Program-made: the position numbers and the translations under genes
From: Pseudomonas sp. TCU-HL1
GTDB lineage: Bacteria; Pseudomonadota; Gammaproteobacteria; Pseudomonadales; Pseudomonadaceae
DNA length: 64,000 nt
Assembly (NCBI RefSeq): GCF_001708505.1
Contig: NZ_CP015992.1
Coordinates: 1,364,001 to 1,428,000, forward strand
Direction: 5' to 3'
In this document: positions 27,571 through 36,006 of the stretch, one piece after another
How positions within the stretch are numbered: the first letter of the stretch is position 1
Layout of the letters: each line of letters starts with the position of its first letter
The notes under the pieces: model-generated
The model's database searches: none
What the model was told of the DNA's origin: nothing
Seen by the model: only the letters and a program-made list of their open reading frames with translations

Positions 27571-28307
27571 GTCTGCGCGGACCCCAGCAGGCCACGGGCA
27601 ATGCCGTTGATCCGAGCTTGGGCCTGTTCCGGCGGCACTTCCAGCGGCTCGGCCAGGATGGCAGCGAGTTCGGCGCGGCGAGCCGCCGAGAGGCTGGACT
27701 GGCGCTCGGCAAAGCTGAGCAGGGCACGCTGGTCGGCAAGGCTCAGGGGGAAGGGCGCACGCTCGGGTTCGGCGTCGGGCAGTTCCGGGCGTTGGGATTT
27801 TTCGTCGCGGTAGACCACCAGGCTGCCGGCGGCGATGTCGCCCAGGCGTTTGAACGTGGGGTGCATCAGACAGCTGAGGGCGCCCAGGGTGTAGGCGAAG
27901 GGCAGCAGATCGATGAAGCGCAGCAGATTGCGCACCAGGGAGGCGGACCAGCCGATGGGGGTGCCATCGTCATGCACCACGCGCAAGCCGATCACCTGCT
28001 TACCGGGCGAGCGACCCTGGTTGAGCACCTCGAACAGCACCATGTACCACCAGTTGAGCAGGAACATGAGGATCAGCCCGAGACCGAAGCCGAACTGCCC
28101 GAGCAGGGTCAGGGCGAGAAACAGCAGGAGCATGATGGCGCCGCGAATCGCCAGGTCGATGGCATAGGCCAGGGCACGCGGCAACAGGCCGGCCGGACGC
28201 AGGATCAGGTCGATGCCTTCGGGTGTTTCCACCTGGTAGCGGGTATCCAGCGGCCGGGCCTGGGCCTGGGCGTCGGCGTGAGGGGAACTGGATCGGGGTA
28301 CGGACAT
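27567..28307 (-). CDS. RDD-family membrane protein
   Basis: 246 aa. An RDD domain at about 40-170 with three hydrophobic segments, the LLPRALAYAIDLAIRG start and the GRSPGKQVIGLRVVHDDGTPI block, then a charged cytoplasmic tail of about 70 residues. First gene of the six-gene operon RDD-SpoIIM-DUF4129-DUF4350-moxR-DUF58. The ATG at 28307 starts a product matching family N-termini. A longer frame to 28436 runs into intergenic sequence. The function is not known. Confidence 0.82.
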   Translation of the reverse strand: MSVPRSSSPHADAQAQARPLDTRYQVETPEGIDLILRPAGLLPRALAYAIDLAIRGAIMLLLFLALTLLGQFGFGLGLILMFLLNWWYMVLFEVLNQGRSPGKQVIGLRVVHDDGTPIGWSASLVRNLLRFIDLLPFAYTLGALSCLMHPTFKRLGDIAAGSLVVYRDEKSQRPELPDAEPERAPFPLSLADQRALLSFAERQSSLSAARRAELAAILAEPLEVPPEQAQARINGIARGLLGSAQT

Positions 28308-28602
28308 CGCCTGGGCGCCAAGGGGAAAGCCAGATGCTAGCGAGCGGCCGGTATCCAGGCAACCGGGCAAGACAGTGTCATCCCGCATGCTGTGAAGTGC
28401 TTGGGGAAATCGACAGGGCAAGCGAGGCGCAGGCATATGCGCGAAGGGCTGTGGGCGCGGGCATGAGGCAGTCCTTGTCGACGCGATCGTCCAGTGGCGG
28501 CGATTCTAGGCCCGCTGCAAATGGCGCAGCAAGCCGGTGGAAGCTGAGGGAGGGCAGGCTGCCCGGTGTTAGACTGCCGGGCTCACGAACAAGGGGGCCG
28601 CC
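28308..28602. other. Intergenic region between divergent RDD-operon and sbcB
   Basis: 295 bases holding both promoters. Two short GC hairpins are visible (GGCAGGCTGCC at 28553-28563, CCCGG...CCGGG around 28562-28582, just upstream of sbcB). No gene is supportable. Confidence 0.4.
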
Positions 28603-30033
28603 GTGACATCCAGCATTTTCTGGCACGACTACGAAACCACCGGCATCAACCCGCGCTGTGACCGGCCGCTGCAGGTGGCCGGTATTCGCACCGACGAGGC
28701 GCTCAACGAGATCGGCGAACCGATCAACCTCTATTGCAAGCCCAGCGACGACATTCTTCCCCATCCTGCCGCCTGTCTGGTCACCGGCATCCTGCCCGGA
28801 ACCCTGGCGGAGAAGGGGTTGGGTGAAGCAGAGTTCATGCACCGGGTGCATGCCGAACTCGCGGCGCCGGGGACCTGTGGCGCCGGGTACAACACCCTGC
28901 GCTTCGATGATGAGATCACCCGTTACAGCCTCTACCGCAATTTCTATGACCCCTATGCCCGCGAGTGGCAGGGCGGCAACAGTCGCTGGGACCTGATTGA
29001 CTTGGTCCGTACCGCGTATGCGCTGCGTCCTGAAGGCATCGAATGGCCACAGCAGGACGGGCGCGTCAGCTTGCGCCTGGAACTGCTCACCGCGGCCAAC
29101 GGCATCGACCATGGCCAGGCCCACGACGCACTGTCCGACGTACGCGCGACCATTGCCCTGGCGCGCCTGCTGCGGCAGCGCCAGCCGAAGCTGTTCGACT
29201 ACCTCTACCAACTGCGCAGCAAGCACAAGGTGCAGGAACAGGTGAAACTGCTGCAGCCGCTGGTGCATATTTCCGGGCGCTTTTCCGGCGCGCGTCATTA
29301 CCTGGCGGTGGTGCTGCCCCTGGTGTGGCACCCGCGCAATCGCAACGCCCTGATCGTGCTGGATCTGCAATCCGATCCGGCGCCGCTGCTGGAACTGGAC
29401 GCCGAACGCCTGCGCCAGCGTCTGTATACCCGCCGCGATGAACTGGCCGACGGTGAGTTGCCGGTTCCGCTGAAATTGCTGCATATCAACCGTTGCCCGG
29501 TGGTGGCTCCGCTTGCGGTGCTGCGCGAACCTGATCGGCTGCGCCTGGGCGTCGATCTGGAACTGTGCCTGCGCCGCGCGACCCTGATCGGCGAGCAGGC
29601 CAGGGTCTGGCAGGAAAAGTTGCCGGTTATTTATGCGGAAGAAGCTTTCGCCTCGCAGGAAGATCCGGAGCAGCAGTTGTATGACGGATTCCTGGGCGAG
29701 CGTGATCGCCGGCTCTGCGAACAAGTGCGGCGAGCCGATCCGCAGCGCTTGTCCCGCGAGAACTGGCCATTCGACGACCCGCGCTTGCCGGAGTTGTTGT
29801 TCCGATACCGCGCTAGAAACTTCCCTGAAACTTTGTCGGAAACGGACCAATCACGCTGGACGGAGTTCTGCAGAAATCGGCTGATGAGCCCGGAATTCGG
29901 GGCACCTAATACCTTGGCGAGTTTCTTCCGGGCCCTGGATGAAATTCAGGCCAAGGCTGACCCGAAGGAGGAGGCAGTGTTGCTGGAGTGGCGTCGTTAT
30001 GCGACGGAACTGGGTAGCCGCTACCAGTTGTGA
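28603..30033 (+). CDS. sbcB: Exodeoxyribonuclease I (SbcB/ExoI)
   Basis: 476 aa with a GTG start. Processive 3'-5' single-strand DNA exonuclease used in recombination and mismatch repair. An N-terminal DEDDh exonuclease domain shows FWHDYETTGINPRCDRP (first Asp/Glu), GYNTLRFDDEITRYSLYRNFYDPY and HDALSDVRATIALA (last Asp/His). The SH3-like and helical C-terminal ExoI domains follow. The length matches E. coli ExoI (475 aa). It converges on the mvaT-type gene through a bidirectional terminator. Confidence 0.95.
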   Translation: MTSSIFWHDYETTGINPRCDRPLQVAGIRTDEALNEIGEPINLYCKPSDDILPHPAACLVTGILPGTLAEKGLGEAEFMHRVHAELAAPGTCGAGYNTLRFDDEITRYSLYRNFYDPYAREWQGGNSRWDLIDLVRTAYALRPEGIEWPQQDGRVSLRLELLTAANGIDHGQAHDALSDVRATIALARLLRQRQPKLFDYLYQLRSKHKVQEQVKLLQPLVHISGRFSGARHYLAVVLPLVWHPRNRNALIVLDLQSDPAPLLELDAERLRQRLYTRRDELADGELPVPLKLLHINRCPVVAPLAVLREPDRLRLGVDLELCLRRATLIGEQARVWQEKLPVIYAEEAFASQEDPEQQLYDGFLGERDRRLCEQVRRADPQRLSRENWPFDDPRLPELLFRYRARNFPETLSETDQSRWTEFCRNRLMSPEFGAPNTLASFFRALDEIQAKADPKEEAVLLEWRRYATELGSRYQL

Positions 30034-30070
30034 TGGCGGCCCTGGAAACTTTCCGGGGATTTACCGATGC

Positions 30071-30108
30071 CAATAAAAAACGCCAGCAGATGCTGGCGTT
30101 TTTTATTG
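30071..30108. terminator. Bidirectional terminator between sbcB and mvaT
   Basis: A perfect 18-bp inverted repeat (arms CAATAAAAAACGCCAGCA and TGCTGGCGTTTTTTATTG) with a two-base centre. The GC core is flanked by A-run and T-run, so it works on both strands. Confidence 0.9.
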
Positions 30109-30116
30109 CCGGAGGC

Positions 30117-30494
30117 TTAGCCCAGAATGGTGGCCCAGCCTTCAACGGTGTCGGCGCCCCACTTGGCTTTCCACTCTTTCAGAGTCTTGTGGTTGCCACC
30201 TTTGGTTTCGATGACTTCGCCGGTGTTCGGGTTCTTGTACTGCTTGACCTTGCGGGCGCGCTTGCTGGTTGCAGCGGCCTTGGCGGCGCGCGGTGCCTTG
30301 CTGGAGCGGGCGTCCGGATCGAGCAGGGCAATGATGTCACGCAGGGACTTCTGGTATTCGCCCATCAGCGTGCGCAGTTTGCCTTCGAATTCCAGCTCTT
30401 TCTTCAGTTTGTCGTCCTGGGACAGGTTCTTCAGGCGCTCTTGGAGCTCCTTGATGGCTTCTTCCGTTGCCCGGTATTCGTTGATCAGCGACAT
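30117..30494 (-). CDS. mvaT: MvaT, H-NS-family xenogeneic silencer
   Basis: 125 aa. An N-terminal coiled-coil oligomerisation region (about 1-60) opens with MSLINEYRATEEAIKELQERL. A basic linker (KRARKVKQYKNP) and the MvaT-type AT-pincer DNA-binding region with KGGNHKTLKEWKAKWG follow. It binds AT-rich DNA and silences horizontally acquired genes. It is close to P. aeruginosa MvaT in length and sequence. The 324 bases upstream are clearly AT-richer than the window average, consistent with autoregulation. Confidence 0.93.
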   Translation of the reverse strand: MSLINEYRATEEAIKELQERLKNLSQDDKLKKELEFEGKLRTLMGEYQKSLRDIIALLDPDARSSKAPRAAKAAATSKRARKVKQYKNPNTGEVIETKGGNHKTLKEWKAKWGADTVEGWATILG

Positions 30495-30818
30495 GTCGGC
30501 GTCCCTTGTTGGAATCGTATGGTGACTTGCGATTGCGAAGTGTCAGCAATAATAGACAGCGATTATCTGCAAGTAAATAAGCAGGAAAACTTTTGTACGC
30601 ATTGTTGGCGCCTTCTATTTCATATTAGTCCCATAGCATCGCAAATGCGTATTTGCATGCTGGCTAGCGCTATAACGCAGCCGCCGGGCGACCCTTAGTT
30701 GTGCATCGGGAATTCTTTGCTGACCACTGGCAATCCCTTGCGGGCCAGGAGGTGACTGAAGTTTTTGCGCACATTGGCTAGAATGGCCGCTTTTGCGAAG
30801 TCTCTGGAGTGTTCCCCC
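30495..30818. other. AT-rich intergenic region between divergent mvaT and purU
   Basis: The part from 30540 to 30680 is AT-rich with poly-A/T tracts and an inverted repeat GCAAATGCGTATTTGC (30642-30657). It probably carries the mvaT promoter and MvaT binding sites. No gene is supportable. Confidence 0.5.
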
Positions 30819-31670
30819 ATGCGCACATTTCGTCTGGTGATTGCCTGTCCGGACGGCGTCGGCATCGTAGCCAAGGTCAGTAACTTCCTGGCTACCTACA
30901 ACGGCTGGATTACCGAGGCCAGCCATCACTCGGATAATCAGAGCGGCTGGTTCTTCATGCGCCATGAAATCCGTGCTGATTCCCTGCCGTTCGACCTGGA
31001 CGGTTTCCGTCAGGCGTTCGCGCCTATTGCCCGCGAGTTCTCCATGGACTGGCGTGTGACCGACTCCGAAGTGAAGAAGCGCGTGGTGCTGATGGCCAGC
31101 CGCGACTCCCACTGCCTGGCCGACCTGCTGCACCGCTGGCATAGCGGAGAACTCGATTGCGAGATTCCTTGCGTCATCGCCAACCACGACGATCTGCGCA
31201 GCATGGTGGAGTGGCACGGTATTCCGTACTTCCATGTGCCAGTGGATCCGAAGAACAAGCAGCCGGCGTTCGACGAGGTTTCCCGCCTGGTGGAAGCGCA
31301 CAACGCCGATACCGTGGTGCTCGCCCGCTACATGCAGATACTCCCGCCGGAGCTGTGCCAGCGTTACGCGCACCAGGTGATCAACATCCACCACAGCTTC
31401 CTGCCGTCCTTCGTCGGCGCCAAGCCTTATCACCAGGCCTCGCTGCGTGGTGTGAAACTCATTGGCGCCACCTGCCACTACGTCACCGAGGAGCTGGATG
31501 CCGGCCCCATCATCGAGCAGGATGTGGTGCGGGTGACCCACCGCGACAGCGTCGAGGACATGGTTCGCTTCGGCAAGGACGTGGAGAAGATGGTCCTGTC
31601 CCGTGGGCTACGCTATCACCTTGAAGACCGGGTGCTGGTGCACGACAACAAGACCGTCGTGTTCGACTGA
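30819..31670 (+). CDS. purU: Formyltetrahydrofolate deformylase
   Basis: 283 aa. Hydrolyses 10-formyl-THF to formate and THF, balancing the one-carbon pool. An N-terminal ACT regulatory domain (residues 1-75, CPDGVGIVAKVSNFLATYNG) precedes the formyltransferase fold with NIHHSFLPSFVGAKPYHQA and the catalytic Asp in ELDAGPIIEQDV. The ATG at 30819 follows TGGAG and matches the usual N-terminus (MRTFRLVIACPDG). The upstream in-frame ATG at 30765 is not needed. It is followed after 48 bases by the CBS gene. Confidence 0.94.
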   Translation: MRTFRLVIACPDGVGIVAKVSNFLATYNGWITEASHHSDNQSGWFFMRHEIRADSLPFDLDGFRQAFAPIAREFSMDWRVTDSEVKKRVVLMASRDSHCLADLLHRWHSGELDCEIPCVIANHDDLRSMVEWHGIPYFHVPVDPKNKQPAFDEVSRLVEAHNADTVVLARYMQILPPELCQRYAHQVINIHHSFLPSFVGAKPYHQASLRGVKLIGATCHYVTEELDAGPIIEQDVVRVTHRDSVEDMVRFGKDVEKMVLSRGLRYHLEDRVLVHDNKTVVFD

Positions 31671-31718
31671 TGCCGTTGGCGGGCACCTGCGTCGGTTCAC
31701 CGGCAGAGGAGCCCGCCC

Positions 31719-32144
31719 ATGCTCAAGTCGATCAAGGTGCGCGACTACATGACGCACCATCTGGTGACCTTCCGATCCGATACCGACCTTTTCCTGGCAG
31801 CCGACCGTTTGCTCGAGCACCGCATCTCCGGCGCGCCGGTGGTGGACTCCCAGGGCCATCTGATCGGCATGCTCTCCGAGGGCGATTGCCTGCGCGCCAT
31901 CCTTTCCAGCGCGTATTACGACTCCGCTGGCGGTAGCGTCAGCAGTTTCATGTCGACGCAGGTGGAAACGGTGTCTCCGGAGGCCGACATCATCGAGGTC
32001 TGCCAACGCTTCCTGCGGGACAAGCGACGGCGCTTCCCGGTGGTGGAGGAGGGGGTTCTCATCGGCCAGATCAGCCGCCGCGATGTGCTGCGTGCCGTGA
32101 AGGCCTTTGCCCAGCACGACGCAGATCAACCACCGGAAGTCTGA
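31719..32144 (+). CDS. CBS-domain pair protein
   Basis: 141 aa made almost entirely of two CBS motifs (about 8-65 and 75-130: ISGAPVVDSQGHLIGMLSEGDCLRAI and RRFPVVEEGVLIGQISRRDVLRAV). Such stand-alone CBS modules bind adenine nucleotides or c-di-AMP-like ligands and regulate partner proteins. The partner is unknown here. GAGGAG precedes the ATG. It is followed 11 bases later by a small acidic/charged protein, so both may be read from purU or their own promoter. Confidence 0.88.
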   Translation: MLKSIKVRDYMTHHLVTFRSDTDLFLAADRLLEHRISGAPVVDSQGHLIGMLSEGDCLRAILSSAYYDSAGGSVSSFMSTQVETVSPEADIIEVCQRFLRDKRRRFPVVEEGVLIGQISRRDVLRAVKAFAQHDADQPPEV

Positions 32145-32155
32145 GGAGCCTGGCC

Positions 32156-32326
32156 ATGGCCGACCCACGTGAGCGCGCCACGTCCAGCCCGCCACCCACC
32201 CTGGGTGAGGGCTGTGTGCGGCGCTACGACCCGGACGAGTTGAGCGAGGAAAATGGCACTGAGTTTCCCGAGGCCGCCGAGTTGTGGCGAAAGCTCCAGG
32301 AAGAAGAAAAGAAGAAGGCGCCCTAG
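32156..32326 (+). CDS. Small hypothetical protein (56 aa) downstream of the CBS gene
   Basis: MADPRERATSSPPPTLGEGC opens a 56-aa charged protein ending in LWRKLQEEEKKKAP. GAGGAG lies 8 bases before its ATG, starting inside the CBS stop codon, which strongly suggests translation. The C-terminal codons from EEKKKAP onwards and the TAG stop also form the left arm of a perfect 15-bp terminator hairpin, an economical overlap of coding and termination signals. No family recognised. It may work with the CBS protein. Confidence 0.65.
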   Translation: MADPRERATSSPPPTLGEGCVRRYDPDELSEENGTEFPEAAELWRKLQEEEKKKAP

Positions 32327-32340
32327 GGCGCCTTCTTCTT
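32309..32340 (+). terminator. Terminator overlapping the end of the 56-aa gene
   Basis: A perfect 15-bp inverted repeat, AAGAAGAAGGCGCCC / GGGCGCCTTCTTCTT, with TA at the centre. The stop codon TAG lies in the centre of the hairpin. Confidence 0.8.
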
Positions 32341-32346
32341 GTTCGC

Positions 32347-32386
32347 TGTGGGAGCGAAATCATTCGCGAATGAATTCGCTCCCACA
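32347..32386. repeat. REP palindrome (TGTGGGAGCGAA...TTCGCTCCCACA)
   Basis: A 40-base near-perfect palindrome centred on CGCGAA between the 56-aa gene and the chemoreceptor gene. Confidence 0.75.
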
Positions 32387-32395
32387 TGGCTGCCG

Positions 32396-34273
32396 TCAGA
32401 TGCGGAAGCTCCCCACCAACTGCTGCAGGCGCGCGGCCTGCTGATCCAGATCGGCACAGGCGCGCAGGGTGGCCTGGAGGTTTTCCACGCCTTCCTGGTT
32501 GAGGGTGTTGATCTCGGTGATGTCCATGTTCAGCGAGTCGACCACGGCGGTCTGTTCCTCGGTGGCGGTGGCCACCGACTGGTTCATGCCGTCGATCTCG
32601 CCGATGCGCTGGGTCACGCTGCCCAGGCGCGAGCCTGCCTGGTTGGCGATCTCCACGCTCTGCTCGCTGTAGCGCTGGCTCTCGGTCATGGTGGTGACCG
32701 CTTCGCGGGCGCCAACCTGCAGCTCCTCGATCATCTGCTGGATTTCCTGGGCTGACTCCTGGGTGCGGTGAGCCAGGTTGCGCACCTCATCGGCGACCAC
32801 GGCGAAGCCACGGCCGGCTTCCCCGGCGCGGGCGGCCTCGATGGCGGCGTTGAGGGCCAGCAGGTTGGTCTGTTCGGAGATGCCCTTGATCACTTCGAGG
32901 ATCTGGCCGATGTTCACGGTCTTGCTGTTCAGCGTCTCGATGTTGCCGCAGGAGGCGCGGATCTTCCCGGACAGTTCGTTCATCGCGGAGATGGTGCGCT
33001 CCACCACCTGGCGGCCGTCTTCGGCCAGGGTGCGGGCCGAGGAGGCCTGGTGCGAGGCGTCGGCGGCGTTGCGGGCAATCTCCTGGGCGGCGGCGCCCAG
33101 TTCGTTGATCGCCGCGGCCACGCTGTTGGTGCGGTTGGCCTGCTCGTCGGAGTTGCTCATCGAGGAGTTGGAGGCGTTGAGCACCAGCTTGGCGACCTGG
33201 TTCACCTGGTTGGTGGCCGAAGACACTTCGCGGATGGAACCGTGGATACGCTCGACGAAACGGTTGAACGCGCTGGCCAGTTCGCCGAACTCGTCCTGGG
33301 TGTGGATCGTCAGGCGGCGAGTCAGGTCGCCTTCACCCTGGGCGATGTCCTGCATGGCGCGGCCCATCGTGTGCAGCGGTTGCATCAGCACGCGGATCAG
33401 CATACCCAGCAGGGCAATGATGAGCACCACGGCGATCACGGTGGCAATGATGGCCGAGTTGCGGAACTCGCTGAGCATCCCGTAGGCCTTGCCCTTGTCC
33501 ACCGAGACGCCGATGTACCAGTTCACCGAGGGCAGGCCCTTGATCGGGGCGAAGGTCAGGATGCGGGTGGTGCCGTCCACTTCGACTTCGCTGAAACCGG
33601 TGTTGATGGACGGTGTGTTCAGCGGGTAGATGTCCCGCAGGGTCTTCATCACCATGTCCTTGTTCGGGTGCACCAGGACCTTGCCGTCGGCGCTGACCAG
33701 GAAGGCGTAGCCCATGCCGTCGAAGTCCAGCGAGTTGACGATCTGCACCAGCGTTTGCAGGCTCAGGTCGCCGCCGGCCACGCCAAGGGACTGCACCGGC
33801 GTGGCGATGGTCATGATCAATTCGCTGGTGGCCGCATCCACGTAAGGCTCGGTGAGGGTGGTGCCGCCGGCGCTCTTGGCGCCCTGGTACCAGGGGCGGG
33901 TGCGCGGGTCGTAGCCTTCGGGCATGGCGCTGTCCGGGCGCATGGTGAACTGCCCGTCCTGGGTGCCGAAGTAGGTGAAGGCGAAGGTGGAGGTCAGTGC
34001 GCGCTGTTGCAGCAGGGCTGGCACCGCTTCAGGCGAAGGGTTGGTGGCCAGGGATTCGGCAACGCTTTCCACCAGCAGAATCCGGCCCGAGAGCCAGTTC
34101 TGGATATTGCTGGCGGTGACATCGCCCATTTCCTGCAGATAATTTTCCAAATCGTCTCGGAGCGCATTCCTTTGCAAGTAATCGTTGTACAGGGTGAACA
34201 GCGAGAAGGCTGCAATGACCACCAGCGAGGCGGCGAGCAGAATCTTGTGGCTGAACCTGAGGTTTTTGATCAT
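32396..34273 (-). CDS. Methyl-accepting chemotaxis protein, PctA/B/C-like amino-acid receptor
   Basis: 625 aa. Membrane segment 9-30, periplasmic dCache domain (~35-275), second membrane segment ~277-300, HAMP (~300-355) and a long cytoplasmic signalling domain with the conserved hairpin tip (EVIKGISEQTNLLALNAAIE). The dCache domain carries the amino-acid-binding motif typical of PctA relatives: YDPRTRPWYQGA followed by TLTEPYVDAATSELIMT (conserved Y, R, W, Y, D). It should therefore sense L-amino acids or GABA-like ligands and steer chemotaxis. Single gene, divergent from the HerA-like gene. Confidence 0.9.
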   Translation of the reverse strand: MIKNLRFSHKILLAASLVVIAAFSLFTLYNDYLQRNALRDDLENYLQEMGDVTASNIQNWLSGRILLVESVAESLATNPSPEAVPALLQQRALTSTFAFTYFGTQDGQFTMRPDSAMPEGYDPRTRPWYQGAKSAGGTTLTEPYVDAATSELIMTIATPVQSLGVAGGDLSLQTLVQIVNSLDFDGMGYAFLVSADGKVLVHPNKDMVMKTLRDIYPLNTPSINTGFSEVEVDGTTRILTFAPIKGLPSVNWYIGVSVDKGKAYGMLSEFRNSAIIATVIAVVLIIALLGMLIRVLMQPLHTMGRAMQDIAQGEGDLTRRLTIHTQDEFGELASAFNRFVERIHGSIREVSSATNQVNQVAKLVLNASNSSMSNSDEQANRTNSVAAAINELGAAAQEIARNAADASHQASSARTLAEDGRQVVERTISAMNELSGKIRASCGNIETLNSKTVNIGQILEVIKGISEQTNLLALNAAIEAARAGEAGRGFAVVADEVRNLAHRTQESAQEIQQMIEELQVGAREAVTTMTESQRYSEQSVEIANQAGSRLGSVTQRIGEIDGMNQSVATATEEQTAVVDSLNMDITEINTLNQEGVENLQATLRACADLDQQAARLQQLVGSFRI

Positions 34274-34398
34274 GTTTGCTTGCGTCCGGTTGGGTCAGGC
34301 ACCAGTCTTTATGGCACGCGAGTGCTGAAAAACTGAGTAGAAACGTCGGTTTATATATCGGCGGGGATCAACGAAAGCTTTAACCCGAGGAAGGCGAA

Positions 34399-35892
34399 AT
34401 GCCCGATCAACGTTCCCTGATTCTCGGCGCTGACCCAGAGGGCAATGCCGTCTCCCAGGCCATGAAACTGGCCAACCGTCACGGCCTGATCGCCGGCGCC
34501 ACCGGCACCGGAAAGACAGTGACGCTGCAGCGCCTGGCCGAAGTGTTCAGCGATGCCGGTGTGGCGGTCTTCGCTGCCGATATAAAAGGTGATCTCTGTG
34601 GCCTCGGCGCGGCGGGCAACCCCCAGGGCAAGGTGGCCGAACGCATTGCTTCCATGCCCTGGCTGGGCCATCAACCCCAGGCGTATCCGGTCACCCTCTG
34701 GGATGTCGCCGGGCAATCCGGCCACCCCTTGCGCACCACGCTGAGCGAAATGGGCCCGCTGCTGCTGGGCAACCTGCTGGAGCTGACCGACAGCCAGCAG
34801 GCCGCACTTTATGCCGCCTTCCAGGTGGCCGACCGCGAAGGTCTGCTGCTGCTCGACCTGAAGGATCTCAAGGCTCTGCTCAACCACCTCAAGGATCACC
34901 CTGAACTGCTTGGCGAGGACCGCGCGCTGTTCGCCGGTGCTTCGGCCCAGGCCCTGCTGCGCCGCCTGGCCACCCTGGAGCAGCAAGGTGCCGAAGCGCT
35001 GTTCGGCGAACCGGCCCTGCAGCTGGAAGACATCCTCCAGCCGGACCGCGACGGCCGCGGGCGTATTCATCTGCTGGATGCCAGCCGTCTGGTCCACGAA
35101 TCCCCCAAGGTCTATGCCACCTTCCTGCTCTGGCTGCTGGCCGAACTCTTCGAGCAGTTGCCCGAGCGCGGCGATGCCGACAAGCCGGTGCTGGCGCTGT
35201 TCTTCGATGAAGCGCATCTGCTGTTCACGGGCACGCCGAAGGCGTTGCAGGAGCGTCTGGAGCAGGTGGTGCGGTTGATCCGCTCCAAGGGCGTTGGCGT
35301 CTACTTCGTCACCCAGTCGCCGAGTGACCTTCCGGACGATGTGCTGGCCCAGCTTGGCCTGCGTATCCAGCATGGCTTGCGTGCCTTCACCGCCAAGGAA
35401 CAGAAATCCTTGCGTGCCGTGGCCGACGGCTTCCGTCCGAATCCGACATTCGACACCCTATCCGTGCTCACCGAGCTCGGCATTGGCGAGGCCTTGGTAG
35501 GCACCCTGGAAGAGAAGGGCACGCCGGCTATGGTCCAGCGCGTGGCGATCGCACCTCCGCAGTCGCGAATCGGTCCGCTGAACGACAGCGAACGCGCCGC
35601 GCTGGTGCGTGGCTCGCCGCAGGCCGGCCGGTACGACAAGCCGATCGACCGCGAGTCCGCGTACGAAATCCTCACGGCTCGTGCAGCTCCAGCGCCGGTG
35701 AATGAGCCTGAGCAGAAGGCTGGCAAGACTGCGACGGACTCGCCTGGGGTCGGTGATCTCGCTGGCGAGCTGCTGGGCAGTTTCGCCAGCCAGGCAATGA
35801 AGACGGCGGTACGCCAGGCGGCCAACCAGTTGGGCCGGCAATTGGTGCGCGGCCTGATGGGCTCTTTGCTGGGTGGCAGCAAGCGTCGTTGA
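34399..35892 (+). CDS. HerA-like ATPase, DUF853 / YjgR family
   Basis: A 497-aa cytoplasmic P-loop ATPase of the FtsK-HerA superfamily. Walker A GATGTGKT (about 33-40), adjacent FAADIKGDLCGL, Walker B LALFFDEAHLLF (~270), and an arginine-finger region GVYFVTQSPSDLPDDVL. The tail is Gly/Gln-rich (LAGELLGSFASQAMK...). YjgR-type proteins are widespread but uncharacterised. A DNA-pumping or processing role is inferred only from the fold. There is no NurA-like nuclease beside it. A ribosome site (GAGGAAGG) precedes the ATG. Confidence 0.85.
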   Translation: MPDQRSLILGADPEGNAVSQAMKLANRHGLIAGATGTGKTVTLQRLAEVFSDAGVAVFAADIKGDLCGLGAAGNPQGKVAERIASMPWLGHQPQAYPVTLWDVAGQSGHPLRTTLSEMGPLLLGNLLELTDSQQAALYAAFQVADREGLLLLDLKDLKALLNHLKDHPELLGEDRALFAGASAQALLRRLATLEQQGAEALFGEPALQLEDILQPDRDGRGRIHLLDASRLVHESPKVYATFLLWLLAELFEQLPERGDADKPVLALFFDEAHLLFTGTPKALQERLEQVVRLIRSKGVGVYFVTQSPSDLPDDVLAQLGLRIQHGLRAFTAKEQKSLRAVADGFRPNPTFDTLSVLTELGIGEALVGTLEEKGTPAMVQRVAIAPPQSRIGPLNDSERAALVRGSPQAGRYDKPIDRESAYEILTARAAPAPVNEPEQKAGKTATDSPGVGDLAGELLGSFASQAMKTAVRQAANQLGRQLVRGLMGSLLGGSKRR

Positions 35893-35898
35893 GGGGAA

Positions 35899-35950
35899 AT
35901 CATCTGTGGGAGCGAATTCATTCGCGAATGAATTCGCTCCCACAGATGAT
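35899..35950. repeat. 52-bp perfect palindrome containing a REP unit
   Basis: From ATCATCTGTGGGAGCG at the left to CGCTCCCACAGATGAT at the right, every base pairs with its mirror (26-bp arms, no loop). It begins seven bases after the HerA-like stop codon. Confidence 0.85.
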
Positions 35951-35965
35951 AAAGATCAGGAACGA

Positions 35966-35991
35966 AAAAGGGCGCCCGAGGGCGCCCTTTT
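35966..35991. terminator. Bidirectional terminator between HerA-like gene and PiT gene
   Basis: AAAAGGGCGCCC / GGGCGCCCTTTT, a 12-bp stem with a two-base centre. Confidence 0.85.
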
Positions 35992-36006
35992 CCATGCTCG
36001 TCCGAA

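Noticed and set aside
32768..34336. 522-aa plus-strand frame opposite the chemoreceptor gene
   Set aside because: Antisense of the conserved MCP signalling domain. Gly/Val/His-rich with no motifs.
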